Assembly (NCBI GenBank): GCA_027619655.1
Contig: JAQCHR010000288.1
Coordinates: 1-5,471, forward strand
Direction: 5' to 3'
From: Pseudomonadota bacterium
Lineage (GTDB): Bacteria > Pseudomonadota > Alphaproteobacteria > UBA8366 > GCA-2717185
Length of the DNA: 5,471 nt
In this document: positions 1-5,471 of the stretch, in pieces
Numbering within the stretch: the stretch's first letter is position 1
Layout of the letters: each line of letters begins with the position of its first letter
Notes under the pieces: generated by a model
Told to the model about the DNA's origin: nothing
The model's database searches: none
Seen by the model: the letters and a program-made list of their open reading frames with translations, nothing else
Position numbers and translations under genes: made by a program

Positions 1-35
1 TCAGATCATCATTCAGCTTGTTCGCGAAAATGATC

Positions 36-54
36 GCCCGTATTGTTGGCGGGC
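36..54. repeat. Small inverted repeat, possible weak terminator
   Basis: GCCCG (36-40) pairs with CGGGC (50-54) across a 9-nt loop, and the right arm is followed by a short T-containing run. Outer arms CGAAA (25-29) and TTTCG (55-59) are also complementary, but the left side carries a 6-nt internal bulge. It could end transcription from a gene left of the window, but the T tract is poor. An 8-bp palindrome TTCGCGAA sits just before it at 21-28. Confidence 0.25.
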
Positions 55-140
55 TTTCGTATGGTTTGAGTGGAATGATATTTTGGGCGGCTGCCCCGCG
101 CGCAGTCTGCCGCCAGTGAACTATTGCCCTATTGAAGCGT

Positions 141-146
141 TAAAAT
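141..146 (+). promoter_or_regulatory. Possible -10 box for the TauD-like gene
   Basis: TAAAAT matches the sigma70 -10 consensus at five of six positions and lies 47 nt before the start codon. The -35 candidate about 18 nt upstream (GTGAAC, 117-122) matches poorly. If used, transcription would begin near 153, at the hairpin at 150-177. Sequence reading only; weak. Confidence 0.25.
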
Positions 147-149
147 GAT

Positions 150-177
150 GAATCCGCCCCGGTTTGGGCGGAAATTC
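150..177 (+). repeat. Leader hairpin just upstream of the RBS
   Basis: GAATCCGCCC (150-159) can pair with GGGCGG (166-171) and ATTC (174-177) around a 6-nt loop, leaving a two-A bulge. This gives a roughly 10-bp GC-rich stem that ends three nucleotides before the GGGAGG ribosome binding site. It could be an operator for a dimeric regulator, an mRNA structure affecting translation of the dioxygenase, or chance. No T tract follows, which argues against an intrinsic terminator. Confidence 0.4.
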
Positions 178-192
178 CGAGGGAGGAAAACA

Positions 193-1092
193 ATGCCGCC
201 GGTCATGGTTGCGGGAAAGCGCTGTTTCAATATCGCACCCCTCAGTGGTCCTTTCGGAGCGCGGATAACGGGCCTGGACTTTACCAGATTTTCCGGTGAG
301 GCGCTGTTCAAGGTGATCGAGGCGGCGTTGCTGGAGCATCAGGTGCTGGTGTTCCGCGACCTGGGGCTCGACGAACGGCAGCAGATTACGCTGAGCCGGT
401 ATTTTGGCGACATCCAGGAGCATGTGCTGAGCCAGTATCGCGGCGTAGACCCCGGTATTTTCGTGATCAGCAACCTGGACAGGGACGGCCGGCCGACGGG
501 CGAGCACCCGGATCCGGGCGCGATGATCTGGCATACGGACGGGTCTTGGTCGCACCGGACCGGCGCCATTACCATGCTGTATGCGCTGCAGATTCCCAGC
601 GAAGGCGGCGATACGCTGTTCGCCGACATGTATACGGCCTATGACGAACTCGACAACGCCACACGGTCGCGAATCGCGAATATGACCGCTGTCCATGACC
701 TGAACGATTCCCGGCGTCGTTCCGGGGCGCGGGTCCAGATGACGGCGGAACAGCGTGCCGCCGCGCCGCCGGTGGAGCATCCCATCGTCCGGGTCCATCC
801 CGCAACGGGCCGCACCGCGCTGTATCTGGGCGAACACGCCGCCTATGCCGCCGGCATGCCGGAAGCGGAAGGGCGCGCGCTGGTCGCGGACCTGAATGAA
901 CGCGCGACGGCGCCGCAACTGATCTACCGGCACCGCTGGCGGCGGCGCGACCTGGTCATGTGGGACAATCGCTGCGTGCTGCACCGCGCCACGCCCTTCG
1001 ATACCGCCCATGAAAGCCGCGTCCTGCGCCGGACGACGGTGCTGGAACCGTTCATGGAGGAAGTCGAACCGGCAATGGTCGCTAATCTCTGA
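193..1092 (+). CDS. TauD/TfdA-family Fe(II)/2-oxoglutarate-dependent dioxygenase
   Basis: This 299-residue protein is about the usual family length (280-300) and probably cytoplasmic, with no signal peptide or membrane segment. It should couple oxidative decarboxylation of 2-oxoglutarate to hydroxylation of a substrate, often followed by loss of a side group. The Fe(II) triad is clear: H114 and D116 in WHTDGSW, and distal H264 in WDNRCVLHRAT. T141 in the GGDT motif and R279/R280 in the RRTTV segment match the 2-oxoglutarate contacts of TauD. The HPIVRVHPATGRTALYL segment (196-212) is also typical. I chose ATG 193 because GGGAGG at 181-186 precedes it. An in-frame ATG at 145 would add 16 residues but has no ribosome binding site. 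The gene converges on the extradiol dioxygenase and overlaps its 3' end by 11 nt. Family members act on taurine, alkylsulfates or phenoxyacetates; the substrate here is unknown. Confidence 0.93.
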   Translation: MPPVMVAGKRCFNIAPLSGPFGARITGLDFTRFSGEALFKVIEAALLEHQVLVFRDLGLDERQQITLSRYFGDIQEHVLSQYRGVDPGIFVISNLDRDGRPTGEHPDPGAMIWHTDGSWSHRTGAITMLYALQIPSEGGDTLFADMYTAYDELDNATRSRIANMTAVHDLNDSRRRSGARVQMTAEQRAAAPPVEHPIVRVHPATGRTALYLGEHAAYAAGMPEAEGRALVADLNERATAPQLIYRHRWRRRDLVMWDNRCVLHRATPFDTAHESRVLRRTTVLEPFMEEVEPAMVANL

Positions 1093-1957
1093 TCCAGCCG
1101 GGGCCCCACAGGTTCAGCGAGCGTTCCTCAAGCGGCCAGACCCGGGCCGCCATTTCGCGCGGCAGGTTTTCCAGTTCGGCGGAGATCTCCACCTGGTTGC
1201 CGTGCGGATCCTTGATCATGAAGAACAGGTTGTTGCCGGGGCCATGGCGTCCCGGCCCCCACCACAGCTTGATATTCAGCGACGCCATGTGGTCCGCCCA
1301 GTCGCGGATATCGTTCCATGAATCCGCTTCATAGGCATGGTGATCCGGCCGGACCTCGGATGCGCCGAACACGGCGAAACTGTGGTGTTCCGGGTCGGAC
1401 CGATAAAATGCGATCTTGCGGGTTGACGGATCGTTGATATCGGCTGCGCAGTAATCCGACGCGACATACCCCAGCACGTTTCCATAAAACTGCATCATCG
1501 GGGCCAGGTTGTTCGTAGCGACGACGACATGCTGCAGCCGCCCCGAAAGGTTCAGCGCCGACGGCGTATTGACCGCCTTGTGTGACGGCAGGTCGCGGCG
1601 CGGCAGGCCGAAGACGCTGAGCCAGCCATCGGGGTCGCGCACCGCCACGGCGTCCGGTTCGAAAACGGGGGATGGCGAGGGTTCGGTGTTCAATCCCTGT
1701 CCCTGCACGAAGTCGCGGATGTCTTCTAGCTGCCGGCGGCTCTGCACCCGGTAGCCGTGATAGGGCCGCTCGCCCGGCGCACCGCCGCCGATCACGAGCC
1801 GCCGCCCCGGCCCCTGCAGCAGGGTGGTGTCACCCTCGAAGGGGGAGCGGTGAAAACCGAATACCGTGGCGTAATAGTCGGCGAGCATCGCCGGGTCGTC
1901 CGAGTTGAGCCGCAGATGGTCGAGTTGCGACGGCCAGATTGGCGATTCGATGGTCAT
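1082..1957 (-). CDS. Type I extradiol ring-cleavage dioxygenase-like protein (VOC superfamily)
   Basis: The 291-residue protein has two glyoxalase/VOC modules, the size and layout of one-ring and two-ring catechol extradiol dioxygenases such as BphC. The N-terminal module (about 11-118) looks non-catalytic. The C-terminal module (about 140-262) carries a metal triad H143 (LQHVVVAT), H207 (RPDHHAYEAD) and E257 (GNQVEISAE). H192 (EHHSFAVF) and H238 (GPGRHGPG) match the conserved second-shell histidines. As I recall BphC (H146, H195, H210, H241, E260), all five fall in register with an offset of three. The position of BphC Tyr250 is M247 here. The expected reaction is O2-dependent meta-cleavage of a catecholic ring; the substrate is unknown. 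ATG 1957 is preceded on its strand by GGAGGGGGA at good spacing. The frame stays open far upstream, but that extension is antisense to the Rieske gene and is rejected. The gene is divergent from the Rieske operon, which would supply catechol-type products. Confidence 0.85.
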   Translation of the reverse strand: MTIESPIWPSQLDHLRLNSDDPAMLADYYATVFGFHRSPFEGDTTLLQGPGRRLVIGGGAPGERPYHGYRVQSRRQLEDIRDFVQGQGLNTEPSPSPVFEPDAVAVRDPDGWLSVFGLPRRDLPSHKAVNTPSALNLSGRLQHVVVATNNLAPMMQFYGNVLGYVASDYCAADINDPSTRKIAFYRSDPEHHSFAVFGASEVRPDHHAYEADSWNDIRDWADHMASLNIKLWWGPGRHGPGNNLFFMIKDPHGNQVEISAELENLPREMAARVWPLEERSLNLWGPGWIRD

Positions 1958-1992
1958 GCTGCGTACTCCCCCTCCGTCATGCGAACAGGCAC

Positions 1993-2020
1993 ATTCTAAT
2001 ACGATCCGGTGGCGGGGCAA
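1993..2020 (-). promoter_or_regulatory. Candidate sigma70 promoter for the extradiol dioxygenase gene
   Basis: On the - strand TTGCCC (2020 to 2015) and TAGAAT (1998 to 1993) are separated by 16 nt, matching the consensus at four and five of six positions. Transcription would start near 1986, leaving a leader of about 30 nt containing the GGAGGGGGA ribosome binding site. This is the best promoter match in the window. Confidence 0.4.
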
Positions 2021-2025
2021 CCGCC
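2011..2025. repeat. Inverted repeat over the leftward -35 box
   Basis: GGCGG (2011-2015) and CCGCC (2021-2025) form perfect 5-bp arms around 5 nt and overlap the candidate -35 element of the leftward promoter. A repressor site here would block the extradiol gene. The arms are short and GC-rich, so chance is a real alternative. Confidence 0.3.
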
Positions 2026-2052
2026 CGTAAGGGTTCGGCCGCCGTGCCGCTA

Positions 2053-2082
2053 TTGCCGCGCAACCGCCTGTATCGCTATGTT
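2053..2082 (+). promoter_or_regulatory. Candidate promoter for the Rieske operon
   Basis: TTGCCG (2053-2058) and TATGTT (2077-2082) are separated by 18 nt, each with four of six consensus matches; TATGTT is the -10 sequence of the lac promoter. Transcription would start near 2089, giving a leader of about 28 nt. It would cover alpha, beta and the aminotransferase as one transcript. Confidence 0.3.
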
Positions 2083-2116
2083 CGGACATGCGAATGTGAT
2101 GCGGGAGGCCATCGCA

Positions 2117-3472
2117 ATGAGCGGCAGCGGTGCGCGGCGGTATACGGGCGGTCTGGTCAACCTGGACAAGGGGCGGATCAGCCGGGAGATATTCACCAGC
2201 CAGTCCATTTACGATGACGAGCTGGAGCGCATCTTCGCGCGGTCCTGGCTGTTCGTCGGTCATGAAAGCCATGTGCCGGAACCGGGCGACTACATGCTCG
2301 GCCGGATGGGCGAGGAATCGGTCATCTTCAACCGCGACCGGCACGGCCGGCTGCATGTCTTCCTCAACAACTGTCGCCATCGGGGCATGCGGGTCTGCCG
2401 CTATGACAGCGGCAATTCGCGCAAGTTCGCCTGTCCGTTTCATGCCTGGGTATTTTCGGACGAGGGCGAACTGATCGGCGTGCCGAAGCTGGAAAGCGGC
2501 TACCACAACGACCTCGACCGCTCGCAATGGGGGCTGATCGAGGCGCGCGTCGCCAGCTATCACGGCTATGTCTTCGCCTGCTGGGATGAGGAGACGCCGG
2601 CATTCGAGGATTACCTCGGCGACCTGCGTTTCTATTTCGACGATTACTGCGAACTGCCCGACGGGACCCATGGCGACTGGGAGGCCTTCGGCGGCGTGTT
2701 CAAATGGAAGGTGCCGTGCAACTGGAAATTCGGCGCGGAAAATTTCGGCGGCGACTACTACCACAATCCCAGCCATGCCTCCGTCGATGCGGTGGTGCTG
2801 TCGCCCGCCGGCACCAAGGGCCGGCATACCTATGACACGGTGTCGAAAACGCGCGCGGTCCACAAGCTGAACATCCTGACACAGGAAGGCCACAACGCGC
2901 GCGGCGAGCTGTTCAAGGATGACTACGACTACGTGCCGACCTATCAGGAGATGGCGGTGGTCGAGGATTATTTCCGCGACTGTTATGCAAAGCGCCAGGC
3001 GAAGCTGGGCGAAAAGGCGCGCTGGTACGGGCATGGCGGCACGATCTTCCCGAACGTGTCCTATTCCAACGGGGTGCAGAGCATGGGTACCTGGCATCCC
3101 TCCGGCCCGCATGAAACCGAAATCTGGCGCATCTTCCTGGCGCCGAAGGCCGCGCCGGACGAGGTGAAAAACGTGCTGCGCCATTACGTCATCCGCTACC
3201 AGGGACCATCCGGGCTGACCGAACAGGACGACATGGAAAACTGGAGCTCGGCGCATGAAGGCGCGCGGGGCACCATCGCGAAACGCCATGACTTCCATTA
3301 CGGCATGGGCATTGGGCATGAGCGCAAGGGCTGGCCGGTCTCCTGGCTGGGCGGCGAGATTTACGCGACCGAGGATGTCTCGGAACAGAACCAGCGCGCC
3401 TATTACGGCCGCTGGGCGCGCGACATGGACCGCCCGCCATTCCAGCGCAAGCCGCTGCAGGCGGCGGAATAG
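2117..3472 (+). CDS. Rieske non-heme iron ring-hydroxylating oxygenase, large (alpha) subunit
   Basis: The 451-residue protein is the usual size for alpha subunits of two-subunit terminal oxygenases (naphthalene, biphenyl and benzoate dioxygenases are about 450). The N-terminal Rieske domain binds a [2Fe-2S] cluster through C86-x-H88 and C106-x2-H109 (NNCRHRG, CPFHAW). The C-terminal catalytic domain carries the mononuclear iron site: bridging D213, H216 and H220 in ENFGGDYYHNPSH, and a carboxylate at D371/D372 in TEQDDMENW. The enzyme should insert both atoms of O2 into an aromatic ring to give a cis-dihydrodiol, or act as a monooxygenase. The spacing H216-x3-H220 is one residue shorter than the H-x4-H I know from naphthalene dioxygenase. 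ATG 2117 is chosen because GGGAGG at 2103-2108 precedes it; in-frame ATGs at 2009, 2078 and 2099 have no ribosome binding site and overlap the candidate promoter. The beta subunit follows after 8 nt. No ferredoxin or reductase gene is adjacent. Confidence 0.94.
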   Translation: MSGSGARRYTGGLVNLDKGRISREIFTSQSIYDDELERIFARSWLFVGHESHVPEPGDYMLGRMGEESVIFNRDRHGRLHVFLNNCRHRGMRVCRYDSGNSRKFACPFHAWVFSDEGELIGVPKLESGYHNDLDRSQWGLIEARVASYHGYVFACWDEETPAFEDYLGDLRFYFDDYCELPDGTHGDWEAFGGVFKWKVPCNWKFGAENFGGDYYHNPSHASVDAVVLSPAGTKGRHTYDTVSKTRAVHKLNILTQEGHNARGELFKDDYDYVPTYQEMAVVEDYFRDCYAKRQAKLGEKARWYGHGGTIFPNVSYSNGVQSMGTWHPSGPHETEIWRIFLAPKAAPDEVKNVLRHYVIRYQGPSGLTEQDDMENWSSAHEGARGTIAKRHDFHYGMGIGHERKGWPVSWLGGEIYATEDVSEQNQRAYYGRWARDMDRPPFQRKPLQAAE

Positions 3473-3480
3473 CGTCGGCC

Positions 3481-4017
3481 ATGGACGGGGCACCGGATAG
3501 CGCCGTGCTGGCGCAGATCGTCCTCCACCACCGGGTGGAGCAGTTCTACATCGCGGAGGCCGAGCTGCTGGATACGCGCCGGTTCCGCGAATGGCTCGCC
3601 CTGCTGGATGCGGATATCCGCTACTGGATGCCCGTCGCCTGCAACCGCGAGATGGGCAGATGGGACGGGGAATACACGAAGGAAGGCACCGACCTGAACT
3701 GGTTCGACGAAGGGAAATTCGAACTGGAGCAGCGGGTCGAGCAGATCATGACCGGGCTGCACTGGGCGGAAGAGCCGGTGTCCCGCACCAGCCACATGGT
3801 TGCCAACCTGCGCGTCGCCGAAGCCGACGACGGGCTGATCGACGCGCATTGCCGCTTCTTCATCTACCGCAACCGCAACGAGACGGAGACGGATTTCTTT
3901 GTCGGCAAGCGCCGTGACCGACTGCGTCCTGAAGGCGATTCATTCAAGATCGCCGCGCGCGAAATCTTCCTCGACCAGAGCGTGCTGCAGGCCAAGAACC
4001 TGACGCTGTTTTTCTGA
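3481..4017 (+). CDS. Ring-hydroxylating oxygenase small (beta) subunit
   Basis: The 178-residue protein is full length for the beta subunit (NTF2/SnoaL-like fold, usually 160-195). It forms the structural half of an alpha3beta3 hexamer and normally has no catalytic residues. Typical features are the N-terminal helix and strand VEQFYIAEAELLDTRRFREWLALLDADIRYWMPV split over about 19-52, the EEPVSRTSHMVANL segment (97-110), the FFVGKRRDRL segment (139-148) and the C-terminal LDQSVLQAKNLTLFF ending at the last residue. ATG 3481 lies 8 nt after the alpha stop codon and has only a weak GCGGA-type ribosome binding site 12 nt upstream, so translation is probably coupled to alpha. The pairing with the alpha gene fixes the assignment. 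Confidence 0.94.
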   Translation: MDGAPDSAVLAQIVLHHRVEQFYIAEAELLDTRRFREWLALLDADIRYWMPVACNREMGRWDGEYTKEGTDLNWFDEGKFELEQRVEQIMTGLHWAEEPVSRTSHMVANLRVAEADDGLIDAHCRFFIYRNRNETETDFFVGKRRDRLRPEGDSFKIAAREIFLDQSVLQAKNLTLFF

Positions 4018-4033
4018 AGCCGCCGGGTTTTCA

Positions 4034-4039
4034 ACGGAG
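4034..4039 (+). promoter_or_regulatory. Ribosome binding site of the aminotransferase-like gene
   Basis: ACGGAG lies 9 nt before ATG 4049 in the 31-nt gap after the beta subunit. It fixes the start and supports independent initiation within one transcript. The gap holds no visible promoter or terminator. Confidence 0.5.
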
Positions 4040-4048
4040 TTTCCGCAT

Positions 4049-5230
4049 ATGCAACGATCCAGGCTGCCGCAGGGTGGGGCGAACATCTTCCAGAAGATCC
4101 GCGCCAAGCGATCCGAAGCTGAGGCGCAGGGCGTCCGGCTGCTCGACCTGTCCATCGGCGAACCGAAGGGGCCGGCGCTGCTGAGCGCGCGGCAGGCGGC
4201 GCGCGACGCGGTGATGAGCGATAATGAGGCGATGCATGCGTATCAGTACAATGCCAGCCCGGCGGTGCCCGGCTTTTCGGAGCGCTTCGTCAATGCGCAT
4301 CTGCCGCGCCCGCTGCCGACGGAAGGCGTTGCCTATCTGCCGATCCCCGGCATCAAACCGATCCTCGGGCTTCTGCCGCTGGCCTGCGGCTGCGCGCTGC
4401 AGCCGGTGACGGTCGCGACCATGACCAAACCCGGCTATCCGATCCCGGCGGACTGGTGCGCCTATCACGTCAATGTCACGCATTACGCCCTGCCGCTGAA
4501 TTCGGCCAATGCCTTCCGCTTCGCGACGGGCGACATCCGGCCCGATACCAGCCTGGTCATGACCAATTATCCGCACAACCCGTCCGGGCAGGTCGCCTCG
4601 GCGGACTGGTTCCGGGCGCTGTGCCAGTATTGCAGCGACCATGAAATCCGGCTGTTCAACGACGCCGCCTATTATTCGCTGAGCCACGATCCCGACTGCG
4701 CGACTTTGGCGCAGGTCGCCGTGGAATTCCCGGACCTGTCCTGGGCCGAGGGGTATACGGCGGCGAAGCTGATCGGCAATGGCACTGGCTGGCATGTCGG
4801 CGCCATGGTCGGCTCGCCCGATTTCATCGCGGATACGGGCGAGGTCAAGGGCAAGACCGATGCGGGGATCGTCGCGCCGATGGCGGCGGGCGCGCTGGCG
4901 GCGCTGGAAACCGACCAGGCCAGCATCGCGGGGTACCGGGCGATGTACCGGGAACGGCTCGACCTGCTGTCGGCGCTGATGCGCGATTGCGGCATGAAGC
5001 TGGCGATCGAACCCCGGGCCGGTTTCTATACGCTATGGGAGGCGCCGGCCCGCGCGTTTGGCCGCAGAATGGCGGGGGCGGAGGATTTCAACTTCGCGAT
5101 GATCGACAATACCGGTGTGGTCGGCGTGCATTTCGGCGACTATCTGCGCTACGCGGTCTGCGCCGATGTCGCCGTCATGGCGGATGACCTGCAGGCGGCC
5201 TTCCGGGCGGCGGACGTCGGCTACGACTGA
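4049..5230 (+). CDS. Divergent PLP-dependent class I/II aminotransferase-like protein
   Basis: The 393-residue protein has the length and motif order of fold-type I aminotransferases, related to the aspartate, DapC and DapL groups. N177 in NYPHNPSG (AspAT N194), D205 and Y208 in NDAAYYS (D222, Y225), the Schiff-base lysine K240 in YTAAKLIG (K258) and R367 in YLRYAVC (substrate-carboxylate R386) are all present. The family consensus SxSK followed by TGWRxG is altered: A239 precedes the lysine, one residue is added (K240 to the TGW-x position is 9, not 8), and H249 replaces the phosphate-binding Arg. It should bind PLP in the cytoplasm and move an amino group between an amino acid and a 2-oxo acid, but substrate and even reaction type are uncertain. 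It is third in the Rieske operon, 31 nt after beta, which suggests an amino-bearing substrate or intermediate. Its 3' end overlaps the convergent transporter gene by 10 nt. Confidence 0.88.
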   Translation: MQRSRLPQGGANIFQKIRAKRSEAEAQGVRLLDLSIGEPKGPALLSARQAARDAVMSDNEAMHAYQYNASPAVPGFSERFVNAHLPRPLPTEGVAYLPIPGIKPILGLLPLACGCALQPVTVATMTKPGYPIPADWCAYHVNVTHYALPLNSANAFRFATGDIRPDTSLVMTNYPHNPSGQVASADWFRALCQYCSDHEIRLFNDAAYYSLSHDPDCATLAQVAVEFPDLSWAEGYTAAKLIGNGTGWHVGAMVGSPDFIADTGEVKGKTDAGIVAPMAAGALAALETDQASIAGYRAMYRERLDLLSALMRDCGMKLAIEPRAGFYTLWEAPARAFGRRMAGAEDFNFAMIDNTGVVGVHFGDYLRYAVCADVAVMADDLQAAFRAADVGYD

Positions 5231-5471
5231 TTCGTTTGATCTTTTTCCGTGGCCCTGACCCGTTCGCGATAGGCGACATAGACGCCGCTGGCGACGATGA
5301 TGGCGGCGCCGACCCATGTCCAGCTGTCGGGAAAGTCACCAAAGAAGAAATAGCCCAGGATGGTCGCGCCGATCAGCTGCCCATAGGCGAAGGGGGCGGT
5401 GATCGCGGCGGGGGCATATTGCAGCGCCTTGATGACCAGGTACTGGACTGCGCCGCCGATGCCGCCCAGCA
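5221..5471 (-). CDS. EamA/DMT-family transporter, C-terminal part (cut by window edge)
   Basis: The last 82 codons are visible; the start lies beyond 5471. The reading frame has complete codons from 5469 down to the TAG stop at 5223-5221. The visible part is hydrophobic with about three membrane segments: the end of one up to about residue 15, one across roughly 23-43 (ITAPFAYGQLIGATILGYFF) and a last one across 51-67 (WVGAAIIVASGVYVAY). It ends in a charged cytoplasmic-type tail, YRERVRATEKDQTNQS. The FxFGDFPDSWTWxGAxxIVASGxY pattern is typical of the second EamA repeat of drug/metabolite exporters, here read from residues 41-64. It could export or import a metabolite of the neighbouring pathway, but it is on the opposite strand and may be unrelated. 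Confidence 0.85.
   Translation of the reverse strand, partial: LGGIGGAVQYLVIKALQYAPAAITAPFAYGQLIGATILGYFFFGDFPDSWTWVGAAIIVASGVYVAYRERVRATEKDQTNQS

Larger units (their letters stand above)
1..192. other. Upstream non-coding leader region
   Basis: No supported gene lies here. The stretch is visibly more AT-rich than the rest of the window. Two frames stay open from the left edge, one to a stop at 146-148 and one to a stop at 117-119. Neither has the strong G/C third-position bias of the real genes, so I do not call them, although the 3' end of an upstream gene cannot be excluded. Two inverted repeats (36-54 and 150-177) and a weak -10-like box are the only structure seen. Confidence 0.55.
1958..2116. 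promoter_or_regulatory. Divergent intergenic region between extradiol and Rieske genes
   Basis: This 159-nt gap separates the two divergent start codons and must hold the promoters of both. It contains candidate promoters on each strand, an inverted repeat GGCGG-5-CCGCC (2011-2025) over the leftward -35 box, an inverted repeat TTCG-6-CGAA (2081-2094), and the 8-bp direct repeat CATGCGAA at 1978-1985 and 2087-2094. The layout suits shared control by one regulator, but no regulator gene is in the window. Confidence 0.55.

Noticed and set aside
1..30. TCA at the very start as a possible stop codon of a - strand gene
   Set aside because: The same frame meets another stop within five codons, so no gene can end there.
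30..119. Small hydrophobic 29-codon open frame starting at ATG 30
   Set aside because: It has no ribosome binding site and weak codon bias; its frame also extends open to the left edge.
2..148. Frame open from the left edge for 48 codons
   Set aside because: Third positions are not G/C-biased like the other genes and the peptide is rich in Trp and Cys with no recognisable motif. It could still be a gene tail, but this cannot be supported.
121..1011. Long - strand open frame antisense to the TauD-like gene
   Set aside because: The protein is Arg/His/Pro-rich without family motifs, and the + strand gene has a complete catalytic motif set.
1100..1107. GGGGCCCC palindrome as a terminator between the convergent genes
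   Set aside because: It has no loop or T tract and lies inside the extradiol coding sequence, as the codons for the Trp-Gly-Pro-Gly stretch.
1958..3493. A 512-codon open extension upstream of the extradiol gene on the - strand, antisense to the whole Rieske alpha gene
   Set aside because: The opposite strand encodes an unmistakable Rieske alpha subunit. GC-rich third positions make stop codons rare in the antisense frame, and the extradiol start at 1957 has a strong ribosome binding site and the correct family N-terminus.
4031..4795. Long - strand open frame antisense to the aminotransferase gene
   Set aside because: Low-complexity, Arg-rich translation typical of an antisense shadow in GC-rich DNA.
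5216..5246. GTCG/CGAC hairpin followed by TTTTT as a terminator for the operon
   Set aside because: The stem is only 4 bp and the T run is about 14 nt away; the segment also encodes the end of the transporter.

Overview
The window is GC-rich, densely coding bacterial DNA. Codon use and the general gene style suggest an environmental proteobacterium, probably an alphaproteobacterium. That placement is an inference from composition and gene families, not from a marker gene. There are no RNA genes, transposases, CRISPR arrays or phage genes.

Layout: positions 1-192 are non-coding or undetermined and lead into a TauD/TfdA-type Fe(II)/2-oxoglutarate dioxygenase on the + strand (193-1092). It converges with, and overlaps by 11 nt, a two-domain type I extradiol ring-cleavage dioxygenase of the VOC superfamily on the - strand (1082-1957). 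A 159-nt divergent intergenic region (1958-2116) carries promoter-like sequences for both directions and short repeats. From it a + strand operon runs right: Rieske ring-hydroxylating oxygenase large subunit (2117-3472), its small subunit (3481-4017), and a PLP-dependent class I/II aminotransferase-like protein (4049-5230). The operon runs 10 nt into the 3' end of a convergent EamA/DMT-type transporter (5221 to beyond 5471), which is cut by the window edge.

Together the genes look like an aromatic-compound catabolic cluster. The Rieske alpha/beta pair would dihydroxylate a ring, the divergent extradiol enzyme could open the resulting catechol-like ring, and the TauD-like enzyme could remove a side group by oxidation. 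The aminotransferase suggests an amino-group-bearing substrate or product. The substrate cannot be read from the sequence. No ferredoxin or reductase for the Rieske oxygenase lies in the window.

The most unusual signals are at active sites. The aminotransferase-like protein has His, plus a one-residue insertion, where the family has its phosphate-binding Arg. The extradiol enzyme keeps its metal ligands in exact register with BphC but lacks the conserved active-site Tyr. The Rieske alpha subunit has a shortened spacing between its mononuclear-iron histidines.
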